This document shows, one piece after another, positions 13,335-23,935 of a stretch of DNA of 64,000 nucleotides. Within the stretch, counting starts at the first letter, position 1. Each line of letters starts with the position of its first letter. Both the position numbers and the translations under genes were made by a program. Under the pieces are notes generated by a model. That model saw nothing but the letters and a program-made list of their open reading frames with translations. It had not been told where the DNA came from and ran no database searches. The stretch is from Sipunculus nudus. Lineage: Eukaryota; Annelida; Sipuncula; Golfingiida; Sipunculidae. Location: positions 45,813,340-45,877,339 of the forward strand of contig CM049322.1 in assembly GCA_026874595.1 (NCBI GenBank). The letters are read 5' to 3'.

Positions 13335-16300
13335 TAGTTCAAAGTGGTAGCAACTGACTGTATAATCATGTTTAATCATAAATGATTCATAGAAATGAAC
13401 CATCAATAACTGATTCAGAATAAATTTTATTTTTCGCAGTTTTTGTATTGAAATACAATATACTAAATAATTCAGTATTCATATAACAACTTTCTTAATA
13501 ATGTTATAAAATATATGGGGTGATCTGACTTTTTTTGTGGATTTTTGTTCTATACAGGTGTCTCTATGCAATGGACCAGAATGGATATTCAAACATCTTT
13601 CTACTCATGTTATAGTTAATTATATAAACATTGTTAAGTCTCAAACCTGTTTGGACAGTAACAGCAGCAGACAGGTGGTTGATTTTAAAATGGGCACTAA
13701 TAATTAGTAGAATATAAGTTTACCATCATACTGAAAGGGCATGAAAACGACCAGGGTGTTGGTGCAAGTCTGTTAATAAATGCATCACTAGATAACATCA
13801 CATCTAAATACTGAAACTGCTGTGATTTGATCGGAGATAAAACAAGGGACCCATGGGTCACGGCGCTCAGCTGTTATATATGATAAAAAATATGATTTGG
13901 GTAAGAGGCACATGCTGGTTTTGTGTGGTAATAAATATAAGCTTTATTATGAGTTGTTGGTGTTTAGCTTATGTATGATTTATGTCTCTTTGGAGACAGA
14001 GGGAAGAGGATTGATTTCATTTATTTTATTAACAAATGGAGTGCTATTGTCACACAGATTTTGACATGGCCATTATAACTTATAAGCAGCACATATAATA
14101 AAAGAGTTTAACTATTTATTAAAATTTAATAACAAATATTGTGCCAATAAAATTTTTATTAAAAAAAATAAGAAGAAAATCATATGATTTTTTAAAATAA
14201 AATATAACTGAAATGATTATTGAAATAATATTATAGAATATATTCATGAATGCATTCATGAATACATTTTAAAAGTATCTGCACTGGTATTCAAATACTT
14301 TCATTTTTACCTGAATTGCCATTCTTATGCAATAAAATTTTTTAATGCAGTACATATTCATATTTGTATTCAAATACATGCAGAGCATTTGCACCATGTC
14401 TAGTATTTATTCAGTTTTAGCCAAACAATGATGTTGAGAATCCAGAATATACAAAATTCACAAATTTAAATAATGATCATAAGTACCTGGTTTTATGGCT
14501 TTTATTTATATTTAAAAAAAATAAATGTAATATATTCACTTTGGACTACTTACACATCAATGTACACACTAGACACAGTAGGAATCTAGATTAATATTAT
14601 CAACTGCATCTTTGTCTATCATTAATTTCCTTCATATGATCCCTAATGATTAGTAATGAATAATGATTTATTTTTTTTATCATTAAAATTTAACTGAAAA
14701 ATACCATCGGTGACTGCATGGTGTTATTTGGAATAACATTGATATTGACATTCTATCCATCCATACAAGATTCTTACATCATCAGTAACTGCAATTTAAT
14801 TTTCTGTTACTCATCAACTAACAAATTCCTTTTCTATTAATTTTTATTTAATTTGTCATAAAAAAACAATACAAAATTATTAATTTATTGTTTATTGTTA
14901 AGTTGTTTTTCAAAACAACTACTAGATGAGTTGGGTTGGACACCTGGATCAACTGTGGCTGGGCATTAGCTGCCTGGCTGCCCCAGTGTACATGCTTCGC
15001 TCAAGCATGCATAATCTGATGAAAGGTCAACAAGGTCAACATACAGGTGACTGAAGAGGGGCTGGAATGAGCCTGGGTCTGACATGGTCTCATAAAAACA
15101 TTAATAAAAGCTACAATATTTGGCCAATTTCTTTCAGCTTTCTAAACTACAAAGATGAAATCCTTATGTGTGCATGATATGAAAATTATATAAACAGTGC
15201 TCTCAGGAAACAAATGTGCCATGGTGAAACTTGGGCAAAATTTAAGGTACTAATTTTATATTTATACTCATAACTTATAAAATTTTAAAAATTCAGAACT
15301 AATTTTTGGTATTCAATTGAATCTTGATTAAATAAAGTTACATCCCTGACAAAAAATCTCTAGCTTTAGCAATCCTCTTGTTAAGGGAGTAAATATATTT
15401 CTTGATTTTTTAAAAAGTGCATTATGTTTGGGCTCATAACTTAAAACAATTAGGCAATACTGACATCATTTTTGGCATGTGCATAGCAAATGTATAGAAA
15501 AATATGCATATTATATATGATCAAAGTCAGATCAGTGGTTTTTATATTAGGCAGTCTTACAGTGTAACAATGGAATTTTAATGGAAAAATGAAGTTTTTC
15601 ATTAATATTTCGAAGGAATTAAGTCCTAGTGATCAAATTCTTGGCATGGTAGGGGATTTTGGAGACATCTAACTGTATGCCAAATTTAAGAAACTTAGAG
15701 CTGAAGCTGGGGAGCTGAGCTCTAGCAAACTGCATAACACTAGCTTGATGTAAACAATATGTGACATGGTGCTTGGAAACTTGAATAAAATCTACAGTTT
15801 TTTATCAACTGGTTTCAAATTGTTGGTGTTAACAGACAAATTCCTAACAAAAACATGCTGTGCCATGGTCAAACTTGGGCAAAATTTAAGGTACCAATTT
15901 TATATTTTTTGCCAATATTTAAAAAAATTAAACAGATTTTGATCTAATTTTTGGTATACAATTAAATTTTGATCAATTAAAGTTGTATTACTGAAAAAAG
16001 TCCCTACCTTTAACACTTTTGGTCCTATGTGACCAAATATCTTTCCTGATTTGTTTACAAAGTCCATTATGTTTGGGCCCATAACTTTTTAAAATTAAAT
16101 AATACTGACTTAATTTCTGGCATGTACATAGGAACTATATATAGAAATATTTATCGTAAATATGAAGAAAACCAAATGAGTGGTTTTGATATTAGGCAGT
16201 CCTGAAGTGTGAAAATAGATTTCTAATAAAAAAATTGAGGTTTTTCCTTAATATCTCAAAGGAATGAAGTCCTATTGACCCGATTTTTGGCATGGTAGGA

Positions 16301-18024
16301 GATTTTGGGGACATTTAACTGTATGGCGAATTTCAGATTCGTAGGTCCAATGGTGTCGAAACGTGCCAGTTTTACAGACGGACATCCGGACGGACGGCGG
16401 ACAATGGACCATGACTCTAGCTCTGATGACTTATAGTCAGCTGAGCTAAAAATACAGATGGCACCACCAGTCTTCTGCAACTGCAAGAACTAGTCATGTT
16501 CATAAAACATACCTCGTTTCAGGACACTAGGTGAAAGCTCAGCTGAGAAACTTGCATGATTGCTGTCATTTGACGGTCTCAAAAAGGGGTTAAATGCTAA
16601 ATTTTCTTTTTGGTAGTCAATTCGAACAGTTACCGGTACACAAGTTTGATTATACAAAAGCTCAAAAAAAAAAAAAATAAGAAACATACATAACTCTTAG
16701 GATATAGGTCACAATGACCTAATTTTTGGTACCAAAGAAATTTTCCAGGAACATACCTGGATTTGAGTCATAAGATTCTAGGTCAAACTCATTACAATTT
16801 GTGCCCTGTTAACACAAGTGACCCATGGGTCATGATGCTCAGTCGACAGACATGTTGACAATGTCATTGCACAGGCAACCAATTAAGATAATGTAGGTTA
16901 ACAGACCACTGCATCTTTAAAGGATTCAAAAGTAAAGAAAAAAATTAACAATTTTTAAAAATCTAGGTGGCACCACAAGTCTGCATAAAATGATGAATCA
17001 CCCCATGATCAATATGCATGCAAAGAATCATGGTGATCAATACATTGATTGTTCAGATAATTGAGCTTTTGTATCAAATTCTTAATTTTTTGGTCGCTAA
17101 TTCTGAGCCCCATACCTTCAAGGATATGGGTAACAGAGACCTAGTTTCTGGTTTCTTTGATGACTTTTCATGGACCTTCCTTGAAGTTGGAAGATTCAAG
17201 GTCCAGTGATTATGATCTGTGCCCTATTAACAGAAGACCACATCTTTAAATGTCTCAAGAATATAGCAAAAATCTGTGAAAAATAAAAAAATCCTGTCAG
17301 GACTTGTATGCATGTGGTACTGGTATAAAGCACTGGACTTTACTAACGAGCATTACTGCTTTCACAGACCACAGCAATAATGGCTCTTTTTTTTGTATAA
17401 TTCAATCTGTTGAAGGGATGAGATGAGTTATAGATTATAATATAATACTCTTCACACCAATTCAACCAGAGAACATTAAATAAACTTTGTACAGAAGGAA
17501 TATATTTGATTTCATGTAGCTGAACATAAGTAATGTGTAATTCACTCAAGACAGACATTAAGATTTATTAGATTACTGACTAAGAACCTCCACTGCCAGA
17601 AAACTCCATATTATAAGCACTTATTTATCACTGACACTAACCTGTCCCATGTACATTTACTCACCGATTTTATACAAGACATTATGAAGCCTAGTTAAAT
17701 GTGGTCTGGTGTTGACCATGAGAGCAATCTTGGTACTTGAGTAAAATTATAAGTTTATATATTATATTATATTTATATATATTATACACACATAATATTT
17801 TATATAACTATAAATAATGATCAATTTTAGGTATACACTGAGTGAAAAAGAATGATGTTTATATGAAAAGCAGTGATGTGTGTATCATGGGACAACTTAC
17901 CAAGTACCAACATGGCCTCATAGTTGCGTCTGATGTTCCGGTATCTGAGTTTCTCATACTCAGATAAGTTTTCAAGCTCTTCTTTTGTGAAGAACTGATC
18001 GATCTGCATGTCGTCAGCATCTAT
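107..18024 (-). CDS. PRDM9-like histone-lysine N-methyltransferase, partial (7 exons visible)
   Basis: Exons in transcript order: 17901-18024, 16513-16596, 13009-13091, 12290-12425, 3417-3490, 2781-2978, 107-365 (958 nt, about 319 codons). Each join keeps one reading frame across GT/AG introns. The order of domains is the PRDM9/PRDM7 order: KRAB-like helices, linker, SSXRD-like basic patch, zinc knuckle, PR/SET. In the known family the SET domain trimethylates histone H3 K4/K36, and a C-terminal C2H2 zinc-finger array binds DNA and places meiotic recombination sites; only the SET half is in the window. The aromatic residues used by active PRDM9 SET domains appear kept, in G-Y-C-W, F-Q-Y and Y-Y-R. 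The open questions are the first exon, an in-frame TAG just upstream of the KRAB exon, and whether zinc fingers follow beyond position 1. PRDM11-type genes share the SET fold but lack the KRAB block, so PRDM9-like is the better name. Confidence 0.88.
540..2330. repeat. Diverged interspersed repeat with internal tandem units
   Basis: Non-coding intron sequence with repeated blocks. A block beginning AAGGTCAAGGYCACTC, with a downstream 'catgatccc' and 'cccatatct.tgtat' motif, occurs near 842, 1167 and 2149. A second unit of about 150-170 bp, with 'ttgaccttgaagat' and 'tgtgt..caaatttg', recurs from about 1440 to 1990. It looks like an old non-autonomous element; the short ORFs in it have no recognisable domain. 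Confidence 0.55.
2781..2978 (-). CDS. PRDM9-like exon: first half of PR/SET domain
   Basis: 66 codons, phase 0 at both ends. It contains LPEGLVVKESRIFGAGLGVW, then R-F-G-P-Y-L-G-E and H-D-S-G-Y-C-W-Q, the standard N-terminal SET motifs (G-x-G cofactor loop, FGPYxG). Acceptor TTCAG, donor CAG|GTTGGC. Confidence 0.92.
3417..3490 (-). CDS. PRDM9-like exon: zinc knuckle
   Basis: Reads CEICMEEYLGECPDHP, giving the C-x2-C...C-x2-H ligand set of the zinc knuckle that precedes the PR/SET domain in PRDM9. 74 nt, starting with two bases that complete the Phe codon and ending in phase 0 at a GAG|GTCTGT donor. An (AT)n/(CA)n tract at 3500-3541 lies just upstream of the acceptor. Confidence 0.87.
4205..4490 (-). 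mobile_element. tRNA-derived SINE-like copy
   Basis: On the minus strand the right end reads TGGTTCAGAGTTAAGCGC (A-box-like), then about 30 bp later GGGTTTGAATATC (B-box-like), as in a tRNA-derived SINE head. A diverged relative in the opposite orientation lies at about 18605-18890. Both share the 'gctgggtca', 'ggtcagccccacc' and 'taggcctaatgg' type blocks. Confidence 0.5.
7031..7038 (+). promoter_or_regulatory. CRE-like site TGACGTCA
   Basis: A perfect palindromic CRE inside the 4.2-kb element, about 160 bp upstream of a strong splice-donor-like sequence at 7200 (ATTG|GTGAGTAAT). It could belong to a captured promoter and first exon. An 8-bp match can also be chance. Confidence 0.3.
8640..8706 (+). 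other. Exon-like segment inside the 4.2-kb element
   Basis: A 67-nt segment between a good acceptor (TTTACTTTTCCAG) and a donor (CTA|GTAAGC), with an open frame reading EEMVQKVKGEPRYLQPLHEL. A possible next exon follows TTTTTGCAG at 9323, in which this frame closes after QTGGD. I cannot assign a family, and the spliced ORF from the internal ATG would be only about 25 codons. It may be a captured host-gene exon or a non-coding transcript. Confidence 0.3.
12290..12425 (-). CDS. PRDM9-like exon: SSXRD-like basic segment
   Basis: 45 codons plus one base. The 3' half reads RYPKRNRAELNYMELEVPDD followed by DRYM, which corresponds to the PRDM9/SSX repression-domain region (basic patch, tyrosine, acidic D-D-D, then the zinc knuckle). 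Acceptor TTTTTAG, strong donor T|GTAAGTG. The one-base overhang joins to the next exon to make a Phe in front of C-E-I-C. Confidence 0.85.
13009..13091 (-). CDS. PRDM9-like linker exon
   Basis: Encodes a lysine-rich linker, KAPVQRFQLPVRKLKVEKEQ, then QPDVTKQ. Acceptor TTTAAG, donor CAG|GTAAATG, ending in phase 0. The next exon continues with PQKTTTKVKEEP, also a charged low-complexity linker. An alternative acceptor 6 bp downstream (start 13085) keeps the frame and removes two codons. Confidence 0.72.
13092..15170. other. Intron sequence of the PRDM9-like gene
   Basis: AT-rich intron DNA. Apart from the compound microsatellite at 13238-13331, I see no exon-like segment or recognisable element in it. 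Confidence 0.5.
13238..13331. repeat. Compound microsatellite (CT)n-(TA)n
   Basis: A CT/TC tract at about 13240-13270 runs into a long uninterrupted (AT)n tract. It lies in the intron upstream of the 13009-13091 exon. Confidence 0.9.
15180..16450. mobile_element. Tandem pair of a roughly 650-bp element with hairpin end
   Basis: The block GCCATGGTSAAACTTGGGCA with AAATTTAAGGTAC occurs near 15215 and 15860, with further matching stretches 'aatttttggta', 'tgggc.cataacttt' and 'attaggcagtc', giving two direct copies. The right end has a GGACGGACGGCGG block, then a short hairpin (TAGCTC...GAGCTA) followed by AAAA, resembling the 3' hairpin plus CTRR end of small Helitron-like elements. Related sequence ('cctaatttttggtacc') continues to about 17260. 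It is non-coding. Confidence 0.5.
16513..16596 (-). CDS. PRDM9-like linker exon (probable)
   Basis: 84 nt between a TTTAG acceptor and a CGAG|GTATGT donor, encoding a serine-rich stretch that ends SFSAELSPSVLKR. It starts needing two bases and ends with one, exactly fitting the KRAB exon before it and the KAPVQRF exon after it. The call rests on phase, splice sites and a resemblance of position and composition to the PRDM9 linker. It lies directly beside a repetitive element ending near 16450, so exonised repeat sequence cannot be excluded. Confidence 0.5.
17901..18024 (-). CDS. PRDM9-like exon: KRAB-like domain
   Basis: Translates with a core reading FTKEELENLSEYEKLRYRNI followed by RRNYEAMLVLG, closely matching the PRDM9 KRAB-like block (FTKEEW...WEK.RYRN..RNY). 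In the family this N-terminal block recruits partner proteins. The donor is G|GTAAGTT at 17900 and the exon ends in phase 1. I place the start at 18024 after AATTAG because the frame upstream meets a TAG at 18025-18027. An ATG at 18009 (MQIDQFF) could be the start codon if upstream exons are untranslated. The acceptor has a poor pyrimidine tract, so the 5' limit is uncertain. Confidence 0.85.
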
Positions 18025-18027
18025 CTA

Positions 18028-18600
18028 ATTGGCCCGCTGATAATCCTCCGCACTTGGTAGCTTAATCTTTTGTAGAAATAAATAGTTATAAGCACATAAA
18101 CAGTATGCATATGAAAAAATAAATGAAATACTAATCCAAAAGACAACTTTATACATGTAATAATATACCTTAAAACGGGGTTACTTTGGCCCAAAATGGT
18201 TATGTTTTAGTATTGTTTCAAAGAACCACAATTAAAAGCCTACAGGTAGACTTCCTTATAAGGCTTCATTATCTGGACTTTATTTTGTTTTATATGTTGT
18301 TCAAAGTGGTTTATTCATGGTCCCAACCTACTTTGACTTAAGACCACACAGCTCTTTAGTACCAAATACCAAGATCTGGACATATTTCTAACTTTTAACT
18401 AAATTTTCACTTTCAGAGTCCAAGCAATAATAAAAATTGTTCAGACAGTAAATATTACTAAAATATATAATAGGCAACAAGATAAAACTATTAAAAGTGA
18501 GGTTAATGTGATAAGCTGATGCACATTTTTTTATAAATTTCAGCTACTAAGATACCATACTGCTTAAAGTTAACATCTTAACTACTGTTGTAATAACTGG
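18028..18600. other. Sequence 5' of the KRAB exon; no clear gene
   Basis: The 33 bp next to the exon (18028-18060) stay open in the KRAB frame (LPSAEDYQRAN) and are closed by the TAG at 18025-18027. Beyond that I see a GGGGTTACTTTGGCCCA motif at about 18178-18195, with complementary copies near 19324 and 19707. It could be the end of an old inverted-repeat element. Confidence 0.35.
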
Positions 18601-18604
18601 CTTC

Positions 18605-18890
18605 ATATTCTAGGGGTAGAGGACAGGACTCGAAAGAAGGGGATATCATATCTCAGCCAAAGAATCCCAGGAGTTTCCATGGTCAGCCCCACCAGAGTTA
18701 GCATTCTGTACTTAGGCCTAATGGTATGGCTGTGCCCTGCAGTCGTGTTTGATAAATAGTTTGCCTTTCAGGGTTTCTCATGTTGTGACCCAGCAATAAG
18801 GATGATACACACCCAGAATCCAGAGGATGACACCTACTTCCAGGTGGAGCTTGATTTCTGAGCTCCACCTGGATTCAGGATAAAATGATT
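18605..18890 (+). mobile_element. SINE-like copy, diverged
   Basis: Opposite-orientation relative of the 4205-4490 SINE-like element, sharing the 'gtcagccccacc', 'cttaggcctaatgg' and 'gacccagcaataaggatg' blocks. The tRNA-like head near 18610-18660 is degraded. It ends near a small inverted repeat at about 18840-18872 (AGGTGGAGCTYRATTTCTGAGCTCCACCT-like). Confidence 0.4.
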
Positions 18891-18899
18891 CTGGCTGAC

Positions 18900-21106
18900 A
18901 CAATCATAATCCTGTGTGAATTCCCTGTCACATAGTCCAGAACTGAAATGTATAGAATCCTGCATACGTACTTTAAAAGTTAAGCTGTCATATAAAAACC
19001 ATGGAAGTGGTTTCTTTCAAACAAAATTTAAAAATTCTGGTTTAGTTGATACCTTCAAAAGCAAATGCAACTCTACAATTAATCCATTTTAAAAAGCCAT
19101 TGCTTTGAAAATAAGAAACATTTGATCATCGAGATAAGACACTGCCAGAACATGGAAGTCTGATTAAACTAAATCAGATGAGCATTGGGAGTTCTTAATT
19201 TTTTTTATGCTTTTTAAAACTATTTATATGTTATAGTTCTGCATGTATGAATGTTCCAGATACAAACCTAACATTTTTTATCAATTAAAATTGAATATAT
19301 ACCTAAATTAGAAGTAATATAAAGTGGGCCAAAGTAACCCCAGGTTAGTGGGCCAATGTTACCCTGGTGAAAAAAAAAAAAAGTTTAAAAGCATTTAATT
19401 ACACTCAAAATAAATTTGTTTTTACATAGATGCATCACTCAGACCATGGACAGTATTAAAGAAACAGCACAAAGGTGATTGCTTTCCATGTTTCGGTGTA
19501 GAATTTAAAAGTTTGTATAGATGTGGAAAAACACAGATTTTCTATACCTTCAGAAACTTACAAACTGTGATCTACATACTTACTAATGTTCAACCTTGTA
19601 GAGTATGTATGAAAGAAAAGACTTCACTCTTTTTAAAGGAAATGCATATAATCAGTTAAATATAATCTAATACCATAAAGAGTGGTGTTAAAACACTTTT
19701 TTTGAGGTGGGCCAAAGTTACCCTCCAGAGCCAATTTACGGTAATTTTAAATAAAATTTTACTCAGGATGGTATTTAAATATTAAGGTGGGACACCTATG
19801 CCTAATTTACACTTTTTCTACCACCAAGTTGCACAAATAAATTTAAATTTACTAAGTAACATAATGAAATGGTACCAATCATTTTAAACTGCAAAAATAA
19901 TTAATAAGGAATAATTAAGAACTAGAATAAATATGAGAAAAATAATCCATTTTTTTTTTTTTGCAGCTGCATTATGTGGAAGCAAAACTGTCGAGTTAGG
20001 AACACTCCGCCCAAGTTCAATGCCCAAATGCTAAAAAAATGTATTCATTTAAATGCTGTTGCTATTCAATGCAATGAATATTATTAAAGTTGTTTATATA
20101 TAAGATTGGGCAACACAAATTATAATTATAAGCTTTGTTTAGTATCATAACATAACACATCCAAATATGTAGAAGCCACAGCAAGCAGAGAAGAGGGCAG
20201 AGGAACCAGATTACAAAGTTTGAAATATTTTTTTTTAATTGCAGAACAGGAATTATGATTGTTTATATGCTGATATAATAAAGAATGTGTAAACAGTGTA
20301 TAATTATAAGAATCCATGAAAATATAAAACAGGAATGGTATGCTTAAAATCAAGTATAATTCTTGTCAGAAAAGTAGTGTAATATACCTAGATAGAAAGT
20401 GTGGCTTTAATATAAAAGAAATTGTAGTTTGGGGTGGGCTACTGATTGGGAGTTGTACAGTTAAGTGGCCAATCAGAATGTTAAAACAATAAAAGGCTGC
20501 AATACAAAACCAGATTAACCCACTATAAATTAAAACATTGCATATCCCACTATTCTTAACCTCAGACATGAGGTTCCAGCATGCATTGTATTAATGTATA
20601 ATAAATGAAGTATATATAACAAGCTTGATGTAAGATGGGGTGGGGTTATGTCGGGTGAGGGGTCAGGGGTTAATTGTGCAGGGGGTAATTGTCTGGGGTG
20701 TATTATAATCTGGATTAATTGGCAGGGGGGGTGTAGGCTACAAGTACCTGCTAGCCTCCGTTCACAAGTGCACAGGCATGTAGCAGCTGGGGGGGGGGGG
20801 GGGGGGGGGCCAGGTTGTATTGTTACTGTTTGGGAAGTAACTTTAAATTTTAAATTTAATTATCCTAGGCTGGACCCCCTTTAGAAATGCTGAATCATTC
20901 AGTGAATGCATGAAACAGGACAAAGGTGGCAAAACTTTGGGGGGGGGGGGGGGGGGGGGGGGTTTGGGGCTGGATCCATATGATCATAAAACACAAGGAG
21001 TACCAGTATTCCTCATTGTACAGTTAGTATATTCTTCTGTACAGACAGTAATAGACCATCCCATGCAGTACCCCCTCCCCGTTTCAACCCGATAAATGCA
21101 CATATG

Positions 21107-21154
<48 letters not shown>

Positions 21155-21600
21155 TTTATGTATGTCTACTATTGGGCCTCCCCAATGAATATTTAGCTTC
21201 GCTGCCTATGCGGATAACATTTAAAGTGTTTATAAGATGAAGCTGTACGTTTCACACAACTTCTCTCCAATTTGTCTTTTTTTTGAAAAAATAATCTTTC
21301 CAAAGTACCACCCCCAACCCCCATCTAGGTATTAACAATTTAGATCTATAATAAATAACATCATATCAATTATCATTATCACTGTTCATGCGGAGTCGGA
21401 CTATAGACAAGTTATGACTTGTGTCTGTCTATTCTGACCTAACATGTTTGAAATCAAATAAAAAATAATAAAACTTAATAATCGCTGAGAACAAAAAAAA
21501 AGTAAGATAATACAGAGCTGCTAGAGACAGATGTACTGCCGTTGTGTCGGTGTCACCGGCTTTCCAGAAACATGACTCCCACACTGTGACACAGGCCTGT
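18900..21600. other. Intergenic DNA between divergent genes
   Basis: AT-rich DNA without a supported gene. It holds two long G tracts (about 20790-20809 and 20938-20962) and an (AT)n tract at about 21104-21151. The short ORFs over the G tracts are low-complexity artefacts. Confidence 0.5.
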
Positions 21601-21605
21601 GTGTG

Positions 21606-21802
21606 CAGGGGCGGATCCAGAATTTAGGAAAAGGGGGGGTCCAACCCAGGAGGACTAATTAAATTTCCTAAAAAAAAGATCATCAGGTTTGGAAAAGGGG
21701 GGGTCCAGGCTGCAATATTACGTCTAAACCCCTTAAAAAGGTTGCTTCGGGTGAGAGAGGGGGGGTCCGGACCCCCTGGACCCCCCCTGGATCCGCTTCT
21801 GG
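21606..21802. mobile_element. MITE, CAGGGGCGGATCC family, copy 1
   Basis: About 197 bp bounded by CAGGGGCGGATCCAG and its complement-like end CTGGATCCGCTTCTG, with G-rich internal blocks (AAGGGGGGGTCCA). Diverged copies are at about 38181-38366 and 47681-47825. Confidence 0.65.
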
Positions 21803-21827
21803 TGTGTGTGTTTTTTTTTTATATATA

Positions 21828-22450
21828 TAGTCCGTTCCAGTACCCCTGTCCACCTGTTTTTACGCGATTATTTATCTGTGAATCAAAGAACGCCAGAACT
21901 GTTTGACCTTGGGGAATAAAGAGGAAAAAGCGTAATTAACTAATATGGAAATAATGGCCTACCTTATGTTATTTTCCTATAAACAATTTAAAACCATTTT
22001 ATGAGTAACAAGTCTATTCTTTAGCGACATCTTGCCACTTATCTGTGAAATGGGCATATCAGGGATTAGTGATGACGTCATAATAGACGTGACGTACTTA
22101 AGAGGCACCAACATTCACTGGACCAATAATCAAGAGCTGCTGACCCCTGTTTACAGCAAGAATTGTATTCTCCGCGTGCACGCGCTTCACTGTTACGTCA
22201 CATTACTTTATCTCCATATCCAAGGAGGATAAACAATGGCCACTTATTAGAGACGCCATGAACCACGGATATATAAGAGATATGTCAACCAGGCCGTAAA
22301 ATGAATAAAATTTATATTTTGAGTAGGTAAGGTACCAAAAATTACGCTTTTGCCTCTTTATGCCATTGGTGCAAATTTTGTTTTGCAAGTTTGTCTTATG
22401 TAGAGATAATCGCGAAAAAAACAGGTGGACAGGGGTGCTGGAACGGACTA
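21828..22450. mobile_element. MITE with long terminal inverted repeats and TA target duplication
   Basis: Starts TAGTCCGTTCCAG and ends with its complement CTGGAACGGACTA. The arms continue with TACCCCTGTCCACCTG versus CAGGTGGACAGGGGTG, and weaker complementarity extends about 115 bp in (AAAGAGG.AAAAGCGTAATT and its partner). Both ends are flanked by TA. The 623-bp interior includes a perfect TGACGTCA at 22073-22080. It sits between the divergent PRDM9-like and channel genes. Confidence 0.8.
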
Positions 22451-22459
22451 TAATTATAA

Positions 22460-23884
22460 ACTGATGCCTGATGGGCCATGGAAAATAAATATTAACATTT
22501 GGTTGGCAATCTGCTGCCACTCTAACTGATACGCACGCGAAAATCATCCATTTTCACTTCGGCTGTGTTCTTAGACGATAATCAAACGATGAGTTCACAC
22601 CCTTGCCGTCTGCTGAGTGTCGTCTGTGTGGGGCTTGTGACTTGCTTGAAGCAGACGACTTTGTTTTCCCGCCGTCTTTTACCGAAAAGCTCCCAAAGTA
22701 TGGGAAATTTACGCATTCTTTTTTCTCAATGACGTCCCTTCCTAGGCCCTGGCATTTCCCATATTTATCAATATAAATTATTTGCAGATGTTTCATTGAT
22801 GATTTTGTAAATAAATGTGAAATTTTCCATCAGACAGACTGAATGTGAAGTCATGACGGAGACCATGTACGGAGAATGAGTATCATTACCATAAAGAAGC
22901 AAAAGCATTAATTCGAAAGCAACCGGTAGGGGGATCTAGCTACAGTGAACAATGCCTCTTTTGTTCTTCTTATAGATCTACGTGTTCTAAAAGTCAAGAT
23001 TATATCTAAATTGGATATCCGTTAATTAAATATGAAACGGATTGTTGTAAAGTTGTTTGTGTTTTGTGAAATGCAACCTGTAAGTAGTTGTTTCAAGAAT
23101 AGTCAAGATCATATATGCTCTGCCTCTAGCTGGCTTCTTCTGTCTAAGGATTTTCTTGTTCAGAGTACAATCTGTCAGAGGAGCAGTGGAATTCACTAAA
23201 GTGGTTTTACATTCTATTTGTTTAAATTTTATTGAAGAATAAAAACTATGTTTTGAACATATGATAAATATAGTTCCCATCTCGGACAAAAGATGGCGCC
23301 ACATCTCAAGGTAAATAATATAACAATAAAAGCGCTCTAGATCACCATGTCAGCGTATTGATTATTCAGATATTAAGTGACACAAAGTAAATGTACATTC
23401 AATAACCATAAAATACATTCATCTCACTAAAAAAATAAGAACATATTATTCTCAGACTCTATGTGTTCGAAGGAAAAAATGGTATTTAGATTTAGTACGT
23501 ACTTTGCATAAGAAGGTGGCAGCAAATACCGGCGATTGAAATTTATCTAACTCGATCCTGACTGGTATTTTAACATCAAATGAAACCGTTGTCGCATTTC
23601 TAAGATGTCATTTCCAAGAAATAATATGTTCCCTTTGATAAAGAAATATAAGTAGGCTATAATATTCCAATTAACTGGACAGACCTAATCTAAAGTATAA
23701 AAAGTTTGTATGTTTTAAAATAATTTATTTATTTGGCCCCGATTACAGATGGGCCTAGCTCACGCACCTCAGATGTGGCCAAACATGAATGTATGTCACT
23801 CCTGTGAATGCTTGGTGTCTCATATCTAGTAATATTTGTATTCATGTAGAAATTTAGAACGCACTATAAATTTTATTCTTTCCT

Positions 23885-23935
<51 letters not shown>

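Noticed and set aside
20648-21095. Glycine-rich ORFs
   Set aside because: They are read through poly-G tracts at about 20790-20809 and 20938-20962.
22554-22796. 80-codon minus-strand ORF as first exon of the PRDM9-like gene
   Set aside because: No donor in the right phase and no similarity to the PRDM9 N-terminus. It could be 5' untranslated sequence, but this cannot be shown.
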